This document shows positions 1 to 9,098 of a stretch of DNA of 64,000 nt, piece by piece. The DNA lies in contig NZ_CP032687.1 in NCBI RefSeq assembly GCF_003627795.1, positions 310,001-374,000 on the forward strand. Direction: 5' to 3'. A model generated the notes under the pieces. The model did not search any database. It was given only the letters and a program-made list of their open reading frames with translations, and was not told the origin of the DNA. Source of the stretch: Rhizobium sp. CCGE531. GTDB taxonomy: Bacteria; Pseudomonadota; Alphaproteobacteria; Rhizobiales; Rhizobiaceae. A program made the translations under genes and the position numbers. Position 1 is the first letter of the stretch, and each line of letters begins with the position of its first letter.

Positions 1-288
1 GGTCAGTACGGCATCAGTCGCTCCCTGTTGAACCGTTGGCGCAAATCGGTTCGCCAAGGTTTGCACGGCCAGAAACAAACCGATGGTTTTGTGCCGGCGT
101 TCGTCATGCCGGAAACTTTTGTGCCAGTAAAGCAGGTCACTCCACCTGTTGCGATGGAGCATCCGGTGGCGCCTCCTTCCGGCCGCATGGAGATTGTTGC
201 GGCGAACGGCCGTCGTGTGATCGTGGACGGCAGCGTCGACGTTGAGGCGCTGCTGCGGATCATGCGGGGGCTGGAGACGTTGCGGTGA
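1..288 (+). CDS. tnpA: IS66 TnpA (OrfA), 3' part only
   Basis: C-terminal 95 codons of the small IS66 accessory protein TnpA. The frame is open from base 1 and has no start in the window; an internal Met at base 28 is not the true start. The segment holds the end of the helix-turn-helix region (SRSLLNRWR) and the typical C-terminal part ending in MRGLETLR. TnpA is thought to bind DNA and assist TnpC. The stop overlaps the tnpB start (GTGA at 285-288), the normal translational coupling in IS66. It is partial only because the window begins here. Confidence 0.85.
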   Translation, partial: GQYGISRSLLNRWRKSVRQGLHGQKQTDGFVPAFVMPETFVPVKQVTPPVAMEHPVAPPSGRMEIVAANGRRVIVDGSVDVEALLRIMRGLETLR

Positions 289-638
289 TCACGCTTCCTT
301 CCGGTCAAAATGTGCGGGTGTGGATTGCAACGGGCCATACGGACATGCGGTGTGGGTTTCCATCCCTTGCGTTGCGGGTGCAGGAGGTGCTGAAACTGAA
401 CCCTCTGGACGGCAATCTTTTTGTATTCCGCGGTCGCAGCGGATCGCTGATAAAAGTGATCTGGAGTGACGGCCAGGGGAGCTGCCTTTTTACAAAAAAG
501 TTAGACCGCGGGCGGTTCGTCTGGCCGTCTGCGGAAGGCGGCGCGATAGCGATATCGCCTGCGCAGCTTTCTTATTTGTTGTCCGGAATTGATTGGCGCC
601 ATCCGCAGGAAACCTCTCGTCCGACGAAGGTCGGATAG
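285..638 (+). CDS. tnpB: IS66 TnpB (OrfB, IS66 Orf2 family)
   Basis: 117-residue IS66 Orf2-like protein, full length for the family (about 115). It starts with GTG overlapping the tnpA stop. Family hallmarks are visible: an N-terminal [13 protein letters not shown] segment, the FVFRGRSG block, and the C-terminal [10 protein letters not shown] segment. TnpB is an accessory protein needed for IS66 transposition; its biochemical role is not established. It appears intact, unlike the downstream tnpC. It is clearly related to TnpB of copy 3 at 28338-28685, which has the same block order. Confidence 0.9.
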   Translation: MITLPSGQNVRVWIATGHTDMRCGFPSLALRVQEVLKLNPLDGNLFVFRGRSGSLIKVIWSDGQGSCLFTKKLDRGRFVWPSAEGGAIAISPAQLSYLLSGIDWRHPQETSRPTKVG

Positions 639-683
639 CATTATTATATTGAAAATGTTGAGTGAATCTGATCAGATGGCTTC

Positions 684-995
684 ATGGTATCGAAGCCCTC
701 CGATCTTCCTGCGGACCTTACAAGCGCCTATCGGGCGCTGCTTTCCGAGCGTGCGATCCTTCAGGCCGAACGCGATGTCGTTGCCGCCGAGCGCGACATC
801 GTCACCGCCGAGCGGGACATCGCGGTGGCCCAAGCTGCCAATGCACAGGCCATGCTGTCGGACAGCGAGGCGCTGATCGTCAGTCTGGAACTGGCGATCG
901 AAAAGCTCCGGCGCGAACTGCGCGGTCAGAGGTCCGAGCGCACGGCGCGTCTGAATTACAGCTCGAAGAGCTCGGTGCGACGTGAAGTCGCTTGA
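684..995 (+). pseudogene. tnpC: IS66 TnpC, 5' exon with frameshift
   Basis: N-terminal part of the IS66 DDE transposase TnpC: a coiled-coil-like Glu/Ala-rich region followed by LRRELRGQRSERTARL. Compared with copy 3 ([15 protein letters not shown]), the residues between ARL and the next ELQLEEL are missing. The downstream part continues in another frame from base 953, which fits a deletion of about 13 bp near 951-953. The true exon ends at 974, where the group II intron begins; the rest of the open frame to 995 is intron sequence. Even with the intron removed, this deletion leaves the gene out of frame. Confidence 0.8.
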
Positions 996-1595
996 ATAAT
1001 TGTTCGAAAGGGAAAGGAGAAAATCCACGCAGAGAACCTGACGTTCCGTCGTCTGTAGCCTACCGGCACATGCGGGATTGGCAACAATCCGGTGTGAAGC
1101 TGCCGGGACAATGTAGCCGGGCCCTCGGGCCGTGCGGAAGCCGTGAGGTGGAGGCATCATCTGCGAGCATCGACGCGGATCGGGCGCTAGGCTGGGCGGT
1201 ATGACCAACTCAAGTGAACTGCTGTACTCGTCGTCATCGAGAACAAGCCAAAGATGCTGACAGGCTTGAACCAAAAGGTGCACGGTCGGATGCTTCCCGC
1301 TAGTTTGGAAGCACACGGACAACATGACCGCCGGCGAAAAGGCAGGGTCTAACCCGCTCCTGTTATTCAAGTGAAACACGGTAAGCCCGTATCCCCGCCC
1401 GGCAACGGGCAGGCCGACCGCAAGGAACGCTGTCGGAGGTGCGGGTAAAGGATGTTGGAGAAAGCGAAGGCCGTGCTGCAATGGCGCGGATAGGGGTTAT
1501 GGGCAACCAACATCACCCCGCCCGAAAGGGAGCAGACTTCCGACTGGTCTCTCATCGCGAGAGAACAGGCAGAACCCTCACAGGAGGAAAAGCAA

Positions 1596-3137
1596 ATGGC
1601 GGTCATGAAAATGACTGGTGCAGCCTCCCGCGGAACGGCGGACTGGAACCAGATTGACTGGAGCAAGGTTCGACAATCCGTGCGGCGGCTGCAAGTGCGT
1701 ATCGCGAAAGCAGTTCGGGAACGCCGCTGGGGCAAGGTAAAAGCCTTGCAACGGCTGCTGACCCACTCGTTCAGCGGCAAGGCATTGGCCGTGAAGCGAG
1801 TAACGGAAAATAGAGGAAAGAGAACACCCGGGGTGGACCGGACCATCTGGGACACACCCGGGAAATGCATCGGAGGATTATCGTCACTCAAACGGCGAGG
1901 GTATTCCCCGCTGCCGTTGAGGCGGGTTCATATATTGAAGCCGAACGGCAAATTAAGGCCGCTCGGCATACCCGCAATGAAGGATCGGGCGATGCAAGCA
2001 CTGTACTTGCTTGCACTTGAGCCCGTGGCGGAGACCACAGCAGATCCTAACTCGTACGGCTTCCGGCCGTATGGGGCCACCCGCGATGCTGCCGCGCAGT
2101 GCTTCAATACACTGAGCAGTCGGCACGCAGCGGGCTGGGTTTTGGATGCCGACATCTCCGGCTGTTTTGACGAAATCAGCAAAGACTGGATCATCACCAA
2201 CATCCCCACGGACAAGGTGGTGCTCCGGAAATGGCTGGACTCCGGCTACATGCAGGACGGTGCATGCTATGCGACGAAGGCAGGGACCCCGCAAGGTAGT
2301 CCGATCTCGCCGACGATCGCTAACATGGCTTTGGACGGAATGGAGGCGATGCTGCAAGCCCATTATGGCCCAAGGCGCCGCAACTGCCGAACCAAGGTTA
2401 ACTTGATACGCTACGCCGACGACTTCGTCATCACTGGAGCTTCAAAGGAAGTTCTGGAGGAAACGAAGTCGATGGTTGAAACCTTCCTGTCGGAACGAGG
2501 GCTATCCTTGTCCGCAGAGAAGACCCGCATCGTGCGGGTGGAAGAAGGTTTCGACTTCCTCGGCTGGACCGTGCGCAAATACGATGGGAAGCTCCTCATC
2601 AAGCCCGCCAAGAAGAATGTGGCGGCGTTCCTGCGCAAAGTCCGGGCGATCATCAAGGGCGCCGCCGGCATGACGCAGGAGTATCTGATAGCCAGGCTCA
2701 ACCCAGTTATTCGTGGCTGGGCCGGCTATCATTGCAATCAGGTGGCGAAGGAGACCTTCTGCAAGGCCAACTACCTCATCTGGGAGCAACTCTGGCGCTG
2801 GGCCTGTCGCAGACATCCGAACAAACCGCGCCGATGGGTGAAGGATCGTTACTTCGCCCTGGAAGGCACGCGCAAATGGGTGTTCCGCGCAGCTAGGAAG
2901 GACAGGGATGGAAAATGGACCTCTGTGCAGCTGCTAAACGCGGCGGACGTTCCCATCCGTCGTCATCGTAAGATACGGGCTGACGCCAATCCATTCGATC
3001 CGGCGTGGGATGGTTACTTCGCCCTACGGCGACACCAACCCTCGCCACGAGCGGATAAGCTCGATCCACGATCCCACTCCCTTTTATTATCACCGGAACC
3101 GGTGGCTCTCGTCGCTGAGGGCTTAGCAGAGGCTTGA
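1596..3137 (+). CDS. ltrA: Group II intron reverse transcriptase/maturase (LtrA-like), no HNH domain
   Basis: 513 residues. The RT domain shows RPLGIPAMKDR, YGFRPYG, GTPQGSPISP and the catalytic YADD at about residue 273. A maturase (domain X) region follows, including VIRGWAGYH (about 360-390). It acts as a ribonucleoprotein with the intron RNA for splicing and target-primed reverse transcription. It starts at an ATG with a strong AGGAGG upstream (1581-1586). The C terminus runs from DPAWDGYFALRR directly into a short tail; the cysteine/histidine HNH endonuclease domain common in related proteins is absent, apparently by deletion. Retrohoming would then depend on another primer source. The stop overlaps domain V by two bases. 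Confidence 0.93.
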   Translation: MAVMKMTGAASRGTADWNQIDWSKVRQSVRRLQVRIAKAVRERRWGKVKALQRLLTHSFSGKALAVKRVTENRGKRTPGVDRTIWDTPGKCIGGLSSLKRRGYSPLPLRRVHILKPNGKLRPLGIPAMKDRAMQALYLLALEPVAETTADPNSYGFRPYGATRDAAAQCFNTLSSRHAAGWVLDADISGCFDEISKDWIITNIPTDKVVLRKWLDSGYMQDGACYATKAGTPQGSPISPTIANMALDGMEAMLQAHYGPRRRNCRTKVNLIRYADDFVITGASKEVLEETKSMVETFLSERGLSLSAEKTRIVRVEEGFDFLGWTVRKYDGKLLIKPAKKNVAAFLRKVRAIIKGAAGMTQEYLIARLNPVIRGWAGYHCNQVAKETFCKANYLIWEQLWRWACRRHPNKPRRWVKDRYFALEGTRKWVFRAARKDRDGKWTSVQLLNAADVPIRRHRKIRADANPFDPAWDGYFALRRHQPSPRADKLDPRSHSLLLSPEPVALVAEGLAEA

Positions 3138-3169
3138 GCTGCATGCCGGGAAACTGGCACGTGCAGTTC
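3136..3169 (+). ncRNA. Group II intron domain V
   Basis: 34-nt hairpin, the length expected of domain V. It begins GAGCTGCATG and ends CGTGCAGTTC, pairing across a GAAA-type tetraloop with a small bulge; the catalytic AGC-type triad lies near its base. Domain VI follows immediately (3171-3210), with a G/C-rich stem and the CCTAC segment that should supply the branch-point adenosine. Confidence 0.8.
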
Positions 3170-3212
3170 TAAGGGGGGTGCGGCCCGGAAACGGGCCGCG
3201 CCTACCCGACTG

Positions 3213-4615
3213 ATGGCCGCGACGGAGGATGAAGTGGCGGCCCAGGCTGCTGCCCCCAGAACGTCGAGCGTGCGTTCGTTCACACGCAAACGGCCGGTGC
3301 GCAAACCCTGGCCAGAGGATGCCGAGCGCGAGCGCGTGGTGATCGATCCCCCGACCATCTGTGCTTGCTGCGGCGGGTCGCGCCTGTCGAAGCTGGGCGA
3401 GGATGTCAACGAGACACTGGAGGAGATACCGCGCCGCTTCAAGGTGATCGAGACGGTTCGGGAGAAATTTACCTGCCGCGATTGCGAGGCGATCAGCCAG
3501 GCGCCAGCACCGTTCCATGCCACGCCGCGCGGCTTCATCGGTCCGCATCTGCTGGCGACGATCGTCTTCGACAAATTTGGGATGCACAGTCCGCTGAACC
3601 GCCAGAGCACAAGGTTCAAATGTGAGGGCATAGACCTGTCGACCTCGACGTTGGCCGATCAGGTCGGATTTGGAGCGGCGGCCCTCATGCCGGTCTATGA
3701 CCTGATCGAGAAGCATGTCTTCGCGGCCGAGCGATTGCATGGTGACGACACGACCATCCCGATCCAGGCCAAGGGCAAATGCGTAACCGGGCGAATATGG
3801 ACCTACATCCGGGACGACCAGCCGTTCGGGGGAACGGCTGCGCCGGCGGCGATCTATTATGCGTCAAGTGACCGGCGCGGCGAACATCCGCAGAAGCATC
3901 TGGCCGAGTATGGCGGCATTCTACAGAGCGATTGCTACAATGGCTTCGAGCCACTCGCTGTCGCCGAGGCAAAAACGGTTCCGATCACCTTTGCCTTTTG
4001 CCACGCCCATTCGCGTCGCAAATTCTTTGCACTGGCCGATATCCAGAAGAATGCTCGGGATCACAAGCGGAAAGGCAAGCCGATCTCGCCGATCGCATTG
4101 GAAGCCGTCAAGCGCTACGACGAATTGTTCGAGATCGAGCGGCAGATCAACGGATTGAGCGCCGAAGAACGACTGGCTGTGCGGCAGCAGAAGAGCAAGC
4201 CACTGTTTGATGACATGCACGAGTGGTTGACGAAGGAACGCGCCACGCTCAGCAGATCGTCCGAGGTCATCGAGCCGATCGACTACATGCTCAAGCGCTG
4301 GGAGGGCTTTGCCCTCTTCCTCGAAGACGGAAGGGTCTGTCTTACGAACAATGCAGCGGAAAGAGCGTTGCGCGGTGTGGCGTTAGGAAGGAAAAACTGG
4401 ACCTTCGCCGGTTCCCAGCGTGGGGCGATCGTGCCGCCGTCATGCTGACCGTCATCACCACATGCCGCCTCAACGATGTCGACCCAAAGGGATGGCTTGC
4501 CGATGTCTTCGCCCGCATCGCCGATCTGCCCGTCTCCCGGCTGCACGAACTGCTCCCATGGGAGTGGAAAAGGCTGCGCCAGGCCGAAAAAGCCTCTGCT
4601 CAAATCACCGCCTGA
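3213..4615 (+). pseudogene. tnpC: IS66 TnpC, 3' exon with frameshift
   Basis: Main body of the IS66 transposase after the intron: zinc-binding CACCGGSRLSKLGEDV, then the DDE domain with HGDDTTIPIQAKGK and the CLTNNAAERALRG segment holding the last acidic residue. The frame stops at 4448 (QRGAIVPPSC). The expected end, DRAAVMLTVITTCRLNDVDP through LLPWEWKRL, continues in another frame to 4615. One missing G in the G run near 4423 explains this. It aligns along its whole length with TnpC of copy 3 (28720-30411). Two frameshifts plus the intron make it inactive. Confidence 0.85.
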
Positions 4616-4688
4616 ATCTTATCCGCAGCATACATCAGCAATGACCCGCGCACGCGACCCAGTTCCGCGGTTCCCGGAGTATGAATAC

Positions 4689-5081
4689 ATCTGGCTCGCG
4701 TCGCTGGCTGCTCAACTCTCTAAAGCTCTGTCTCCCGCCCTGCGCAGCCGCTCCAAATACCAGGCCCATAATAAGGAAGGCCGAAGGTTGCACAATTTAC
4801 CTTTACAATGAACATCAGAGCTCACGTGCGATAACTGGCTATCAAACCGAACCTTCAAATCGACGACATCGTCTTTCACTGCTGCGATGCATGGCGCAAG
4901 CTTCAACGCCAGCTTTGGCGCGTCATGTCAATGGGCCAGGGCATGGAAAGCCCTCCTGTTACGAGGATTACTCGGCTTGTTCAAGCGACCGTCGGAGGAA
5001 CAGCTCAGGGGGCAACACCTTACTACCGCAGCAGGTTTGATCTAGCAATCCCGTATGCGAGCTCGTTGCGGCTCACTGTTG
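4689..5081. other. Gene-free stretch
   Basis: About 390 bases between the IS66 right end and the cupin gene. Open frames here (for example 4681-5040) have no recognisable motif and overlap in several frames. It may hold the end of the cupin transcript; no terminator hairpin with a T run was seen. Confidence 0.4.
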
Positions 5082-6035
5082 TCAACTCACATAGCTCAGA
5101 TAGGGCCGATATAGGGGAAACGTGATAGCTTCCGGTAGGTTGCTGATTACCGCCAGCGCGGTGACCGCGTTGTAAAAAATGACCTCTTTCGGCATGCCCT
5201 TGTCTGCCTGCGTTAGCGCATCTAATACGCTGCGATTCGTGTGAAAATCGATGTTGAAGGAAATCGAGGCCGATAAGCTGCGAACGTGATGGAGCGTTCC
5301 GGGCGGCATATAAAGGATGTCACCGGGATTTACCGTGATTACGACGGGTGTCGCTCGCTTGTACTGCGGAAAGCGCACATAGTCCGGTTGCTCCGGGTCC
5401 ACATCAAACCACCGCCAACCTCGGCGTGCACAGCGGGTGGCTTGGCTGGGTGGGAGAATGGTGAACTGCTTCGCACCGAAGATTTGGAAAAATAGGTTAT
5501 GGCTAAGCAGCGTATCGAAGTGGAGGGGGGTAACGGTTCCTTCCGGACCCATGAAAAACTGCGTATAGCGCCACCAGTGCCGGCGGTAAGACGAACTGAC
5601 AAAGTTAACCGGGAAGGGCTGACAGTCCTCCGCCAAGCTCTCCACTAAGCCCAGTAGGGGGATGTCGTGGCAGTAGGGTGCCGCTCTCGCGTTCAATGAA
5701 GAGGCTCCATCGTGGCAAGATGGTGACTCCATTACAAACCGGGCGTATTTTGCTAGTTCCCAAGAAGAGACCTTAATCTCGCTGCCGTCGAGCGTTTTGG
5801 TGGGCACAATCATTGACCCGGCGACTTTCTCAAAATACTCAGGTGACCAGCGCTGACAGGCACTCCAGGCTGCACAGCCTCCACGTAGGAGAACCGGCCG
5901 CATGGGATCTCGGTAGTTCGTCGCAAATTCCCAGTCAAATAGCTCTGTCACTGTAGGAATCGATGACCAGCCAGAGTCTTCTAGCGGCGCCAATGAGGAT
6001 GCTACTGTTTCGAGTTCAACCATTTTTAATCTCAT
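5082..6035 (-). CDS. Cupin-8/JmjC-like Fe(II)/2-oxoglutarate oxygenase
   Basis: Cupin_8 (JmjC-like) fold protein. The facial metal triad is visible as HFD in TPLHFDTLLSHN plus a distal His in LYMPPGTLHHV, with a Lys in GAKQF placed to bind 2-oxoglutarate. The family hydroxylates proteins, peptides or amino acids in the cytoplasm. The longest frame begins at a GTG at 6176, but the first 47 residues do not look domain-like. I prefer the ATG at 6035; another ATG at 6023 has GAGA upstream. It shares its strand with the ATP-grasp, aminomutase and kinase genes further right, which suggests a tailoring role on an amino acid or peptide (inference). The substrate is unknown. Confidence 0.75.
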   Translation of the reverse strand: MRLKMVELETVASSLAPLEDSGWSSIPTVTELFDWEFATNYRDPMRPVLLRGGCAAWSACQRWSPEYFEKVAGSMIVPTKTLDGSEIKVSSWELAKYARFVMESPSCHDGASSLNARAAPYCHDIPLLGLVESLAEDCQPFPVNFVSSSYRRHWWRYTQFFMGPEGTVTPLHFDTLLSHNLFFQIFGAKQFTILPPSQATRCARRGWRWFDVDPEQPDYVRFPQYKRATPVVITVNPGDILYMPPGTLHHVRSLSASISFNIDFHTNRSVLDALTQADKGMPKEVIFYNAVTALAVISNLPEAITFPLYRPYLSYVS

Positions 6036-6176
6036 ATTTTGCGTGAATTCGTTGAGCGACGACTCCCATCGCGACCGTAGCGAATTGGCTAACCAGCAGC
6101 ATGCGGTATTAACCTTTTGGACGGGTAAGTAGACCTTATATTTATGCAGGCGGCGGTCGAAACGTAGACCCGGCAC

Positions 6177-6894
6177 TATCGAACCACTCGGGTCCCATTT
6201 CCGTATGCTTGCTCACATACTCACGAGCACTTGTCGCGGAAGGTGTCGTTTGCACCGAACTCTCTGAGCTTTGTAAACCGCATGGGATCACAATTCCCGC
6301 AGACGCCCGGGTGTACATTCATTCCTGTCATTTTCCTGTTAATTTCCGGATAGTAGGATATTCCGAATGTGCCCACCTGCTCAACTATTAGTCTTGGTAG
6401 TTGGTGTATATACATCTGAGCAGACCACCTCGGATGCGTACTGTCGACCGCGCGCATACAACTCGACCGCAAATGTCGGGATCTGGAACGATGCGCACGA
6501 GATAGGTGCTGGTTTCCATTGCTTTTGACGGATGGAGCGTGCTGAAACCAACGCATCAACGGCAGGGCGTTGCTTTTGCAAAGCAGGTAGAGACGTGGGG
6601 AAGTGACCTTCTCACCAGCAGCTTTGGGTTCGCACCAGTTGGCGACTTAATTGGCAATCGCGGTTTGCTGAACATCTGGCGTCGGGACGCTCGGCTGACC
6701 GTATGTCGGCGAGGAGATCTTGAAGATCGTCAATCCCATTTTCGGTCAGGCCTTTCATGGCGGCGATTTCTTGTGAGCAAGATAAAACCTCCACCTTCGG
6801 TGGAGCGTAAGCCCCGTCTGTGTCCATCGGTTCGGCTGCTTTTTGCAGCATAGGTTCGAATGCGAGAAGGTTTCCAGGCGCATATGGAAGCTGA
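6177..6894. other. Gene-poor stretch before IS66 copy 2
   Basis: About 700 bases upstream of the cupin gene and left of IS66 copy 2. Several overlapping frames (6209-6391, 6506-6853, 6730-7186) lack known motifs and credible starts. A GTAAGC sequence at 6812 resembles an IS66 terminus, but no matching right end with a direct repeat was found, so the left end of copy 2 is not fixed. The cupin promoter probably lies in the first 200 bases. Confidence 0.35.
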
Positions 6895-7279
6895 ATGATG
6901 GATGATGGATTTGTTGGTCGCTACGAGGTTGTTGAGCCGCGCCGCGGTAACCGGCGGTGGCCGGATGAAGTGAAGGCTCGAATTGTGGCGGAAAGCCTTG
7001 AGCCTGGTGTGCGAGTTGTGGATGTCGCGCGTCGTCACGGCGTAATAGCGAACCAGCTTTCCGATTGGCGGCGTCAGGCTCGCAACGGCATTCTGATACT
7101 GCCGCAATACTGCCGTCGGAGCGCAATGGTGTCGAGCCAGCGTTCGTGCCTCTGCCAATCGCTGCGGAGTCGCCTGAGCCTGTCACTCGTTTGTCGCTGC
7201 CGAAGCCGGCCTCCGACGGGCCTCAGGCGCAGGTTTTGACGTTGGAGATTGGCTCAGACATAGCGATACGGGGTCCTAA

Positions 7280-8800
7280 TCTTACTGAGTCACAAAAAAC
7301 GGGAGATTCGCAGTTTGCGATGATGTGCTAGCGTGGCGATTCGTGGTCAGCAGGAGCAAGCTGAGATGAATGGCCTGAGCGGAAGAAGTGAATCAGACTT
7401 TGCGGATTATGTCGAGAGGCTTGTCGATGTGATCGGCCATGCCGATCGGGCAGAGCCGCTGAAGGATTACTGCCTTGGCCTCATGCTGCCGGTGGAGCGC
7501 AAGAGTGTCGAGCCTCTGGCAGCGGTAACGGCACCGGCGAGGGTTTCGTCCAAGCATCAGTCGTTACTGCATTTCGTCGGTCAGGCGCCGTGGTCGGACG
7601 AGGCGCTTCTGCGGCGGATTGGCGATTTGGTGCTGCCGCTGATCGAGCGACATGGGCCGATCGAGGCGTGGATTGTAGATGACACCGGCTTTCCCAAGAA
7701 GGGCAGGCATTCGGTCGGGGTGGCGCGGCAATATTGTGGCCAACTCGGCAAGCAGGACAACTGCCAAGTCGCGGTCAGCTTGTCGATCGCCAACGTCGCA
7801 GCGAGCTTGCCGATTGCCTACCGGCTGTATCTACCCGAGATCTGGGCCGACGATGCCGAGCGGCGGCGCAAGGCGAAGATCCCTGACAGCGTCGCATTCC
7901 AGACCAAACCGGCCATCGCGCTGGAGCAGATCCGAGCCGCCCAGGCAGCCGGAGTGGCGCCCGGTGTGGTGTTGGCCGATGCCGGCTATGGCGTGGACGG
8001 CGCATTCCGCGCCGGCCTGTCGGCACTCGGCCTCGACTATGTCGTGGGCGTGCAGCCGACACTCAGCGTCTGGCGACCCGGCGAGGGACCATTGCCACCC
8101 GAGCCCTGGCGCGGAAAGGGGCGGCCAACCTCGCTGATGCGCCGCAGCCCCGAGCACAGCCCGATATCGGCCAAGGCGTTGGCGCAGGAACTGCCGCAAG
8201 ATGCCTGGCAGATCATCGGCTGGCGGGAAGGAACCAACACTGACCTCAACTCTCGCTTCGCCGCCGTGCGCGTCAGGCCCGCGTCCAGGGATTACAAATT
8301 GACCGAGCCCCGCGCCGAGGAATGGCTGCTGATCGAATGGCCCGAGGGTGATGCCGAACCACTCAAATACTGGCTCTCCACTCTCCCGGCCGCCGCTTCG
8401 CTCGCAAAGCTCGTCAGCACCGCCAAGCTGCGCTGGCGCATCGAGCGCGACTATCAGGAACTCAAACAGGAACTCGGGCTCGGCCACTATGAGGGACGCG
8501 GTTGGCGCGGCTTCCATCATCATGCAAGCCTCTGCATTGCCGCTTACGGATTCCTCATCTCCCAAAGGGAGACGATTCCCCCCTCAGCGCCGCCCGAAAC
8601 CAAAAACCGCCCGCAATCTGGCCTTCCCCAGGGTTATCGACCCCGCGGAGCCCCCGATCCGACCCGAGCGACACGTGTCGAATTCGATCGCCACAATCCG
8701 AAGGCACTTGACCGTCGCACTCAGTCGCAACCCCCAGCGATGTCCATGCTGCTCCCGGATGAAGGATCGATAAAATCCACAAATTTGTGACGCAGTAAGA
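7280..8800 (+). mobile_element. IS701-family insertion sequence, complete copy
   Basis: 1521 bp bounded by imperfect inverted repeats TCTTACTGAGTCACAAA (left) and the complement of TTTGTGACGCAGTAAGA (right). It is flanked by the direct repeat CTAA at 7276-7279 and 8801-8804, which matches the YTAR-type 4-bp duplication of IS701 elements. Removing the element and one repeat restores the TnpA frame of the IS66 host. It carries one transposase gene. A nearly identical inverted copy begins at 63458. Confidence 0.92.
7366..8790 (+). CDS. IS701-family DDE transposase
   Basis: About 474 residues, the usual size for this family (DDE endonuclease of the IS701 / IS4-like group). Likely catalytic regions: EAWIVDDTGFPKKG (first Asp), GVVLADAGYGVDGAF (second Asp), and RWRIERDYQELKQELGLGHYEGRGWRGFHHH (Glu in the C-terminal YREK-like block). 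The frame can be extended to a GTG at 7333, but the ATG at 7366 (MNGLSGRSE) has AGGAG at a workable distance. The gene is complete and the element has intact ends, so it may be active. It runs in the same direction as the surrounding tnpA. Confidence 0.9.
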   Translation: MNGLSGRSESDFADYVERLVDVIGHADRAEPLKDYCLGLMLPVERKSVEPLAAVTAPARVSSKHQSLLHFVGQAPWSDEALLRRIGDLVLPLIERHGPIEAWIVDDTGFPKKGRHSVGVARQYCGQLGKQDNCQVAVSLSIANVAASLPIAYRLYLPEIWADDAERRRKAKIPDSVAFQTKPAIALEQIRAAQAAGVAPGVVLADAGYGVDGAFRAGLSALGLDYVVGVQPTLSVWRPGEGPLPPEPWRGKGRPTSLMRRSPEHSPISAKALAQELPQDAWQIIGWREGTNTDLNSRFAAVRVRPASRDYKLTEPRAEEWLLIEWPEGDAEPLKYWLSTLPAAASLAKLVSTAKLRWRIERDYQELKQELGLGHYEGRGWRGFHHHASLCIAAYGFLISQRETIPPSAPPETKNRPQSGLPQGYRPRGAPDPTRATRVEFDRHNPKALDRRTQSQPPAMSMLLPDEGSIKSTNL

Positions 8801-9098
8801 CTAACGATGTGCCCGTTGAACGGATCGCCGCTCTGGTGCGAGCCATGCGAGGGACGGCATGATCGTCGCGGGCCAACGCCTGCCGATCCTGATTGCAACG
8901 CGGCCGGTTGACTTCCGCTGTGGGCATCAGGCGCTGGCTCTGATGGTGCAGACCGAGTTGAAGCTCGATCCGCATTCCGGGGTGACGGTGATCTTCCGGT
9001 CGAAGCGCGGCGATCGCCTGAAGATCCTGGTGTGGGATGGCACCGGAATGGTGCTAACCTACAACGATCTGCATTCATACTGCATCTCTCTTTCGGAT

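Larger units (their letters stand above)
975..3210 (+). mobile_element. Group II intron inserted in IS66 tnpC
   Basis: The 5' boundary GTGCGAC at 975 fits the group II 5' consensus (GUGYG). The 3' part has a 34-nt domain V at 3136-3169, then a domain VI hairpin closed by a GAAA-type loop, ending ...CCTACCCGAC at 3210 (consensus 3' AY). Joining 974 to 3211 gives GAG CTC GTG ATG GCC, which continues the tnpC frame ELQLEEL-V-MAATEDE exactly, independently supporting both boundaries. The intron encodes its own reverse transcriptase/maturase (1596-3137). Bases 975-1595 hold the domain I-IV RNA core and no gene. Confidence 0.85.
1..4688 (+). mobile_element. IS66-family element, copy 1 (left end outside window)
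   Basis: Three IS66 genes in the usual order tnpA-tnpB-tnpC, with tnpC interrupted by a group II intron. The left terminus lies before the window. The right end is tentatively placed at 4688: the reverse complement of the last bases there begins GTATTCATACTCC and resembles the end of IS66 copy 3 (GTATCCCCACGCC at 27865). The target duplication cannot be checked because the left flank is missing. tnpC carries two frameshifts besides the intron, so the element is probably no longer autonomous. Confidence 0.75.
6895..8862 (+). pseudogene. tnpA: IS66 TnpA (copy 2), frameshifted and split by IS701
   Basis: The N-terminal part (6895 onward) has the helix-turn-helix WPDEVKARIVAES...VARRHGVIANQLSDW of IS66 TnpA. 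At about 7095 the sequence ATACTGCCGCA is repeated as ATACTGCCGTC; this 11-bp duplication shifts the frame. The protein continues as LPSERNGVEPAFVPLP to IAIRGPN at 7279. There the IS701 element is inserted, and after 8800 the frame resumes as DVPVERIAALVRAMRGTA with a stop at 8862, overlapping the tnpB ATG at 8859. It is therefore doubly broken: first by the duplication or by the insertion, in an order that cannot be told. Confidence 0.8.

Noticed and set aside
4681..5040. 119-codon plus-strand frame
   Set aside because: No motif, no ribosome site; begins at the IS66 end and reads through gene-free DNA.
6506..7186. Overlapping open frames on both strands (6506-6853, 6730-7158, 6755-7186)
   Set aside because: No motifs and mutual overlap; the minus-strand frames are complements of the IS66 TnpA coding sequence.
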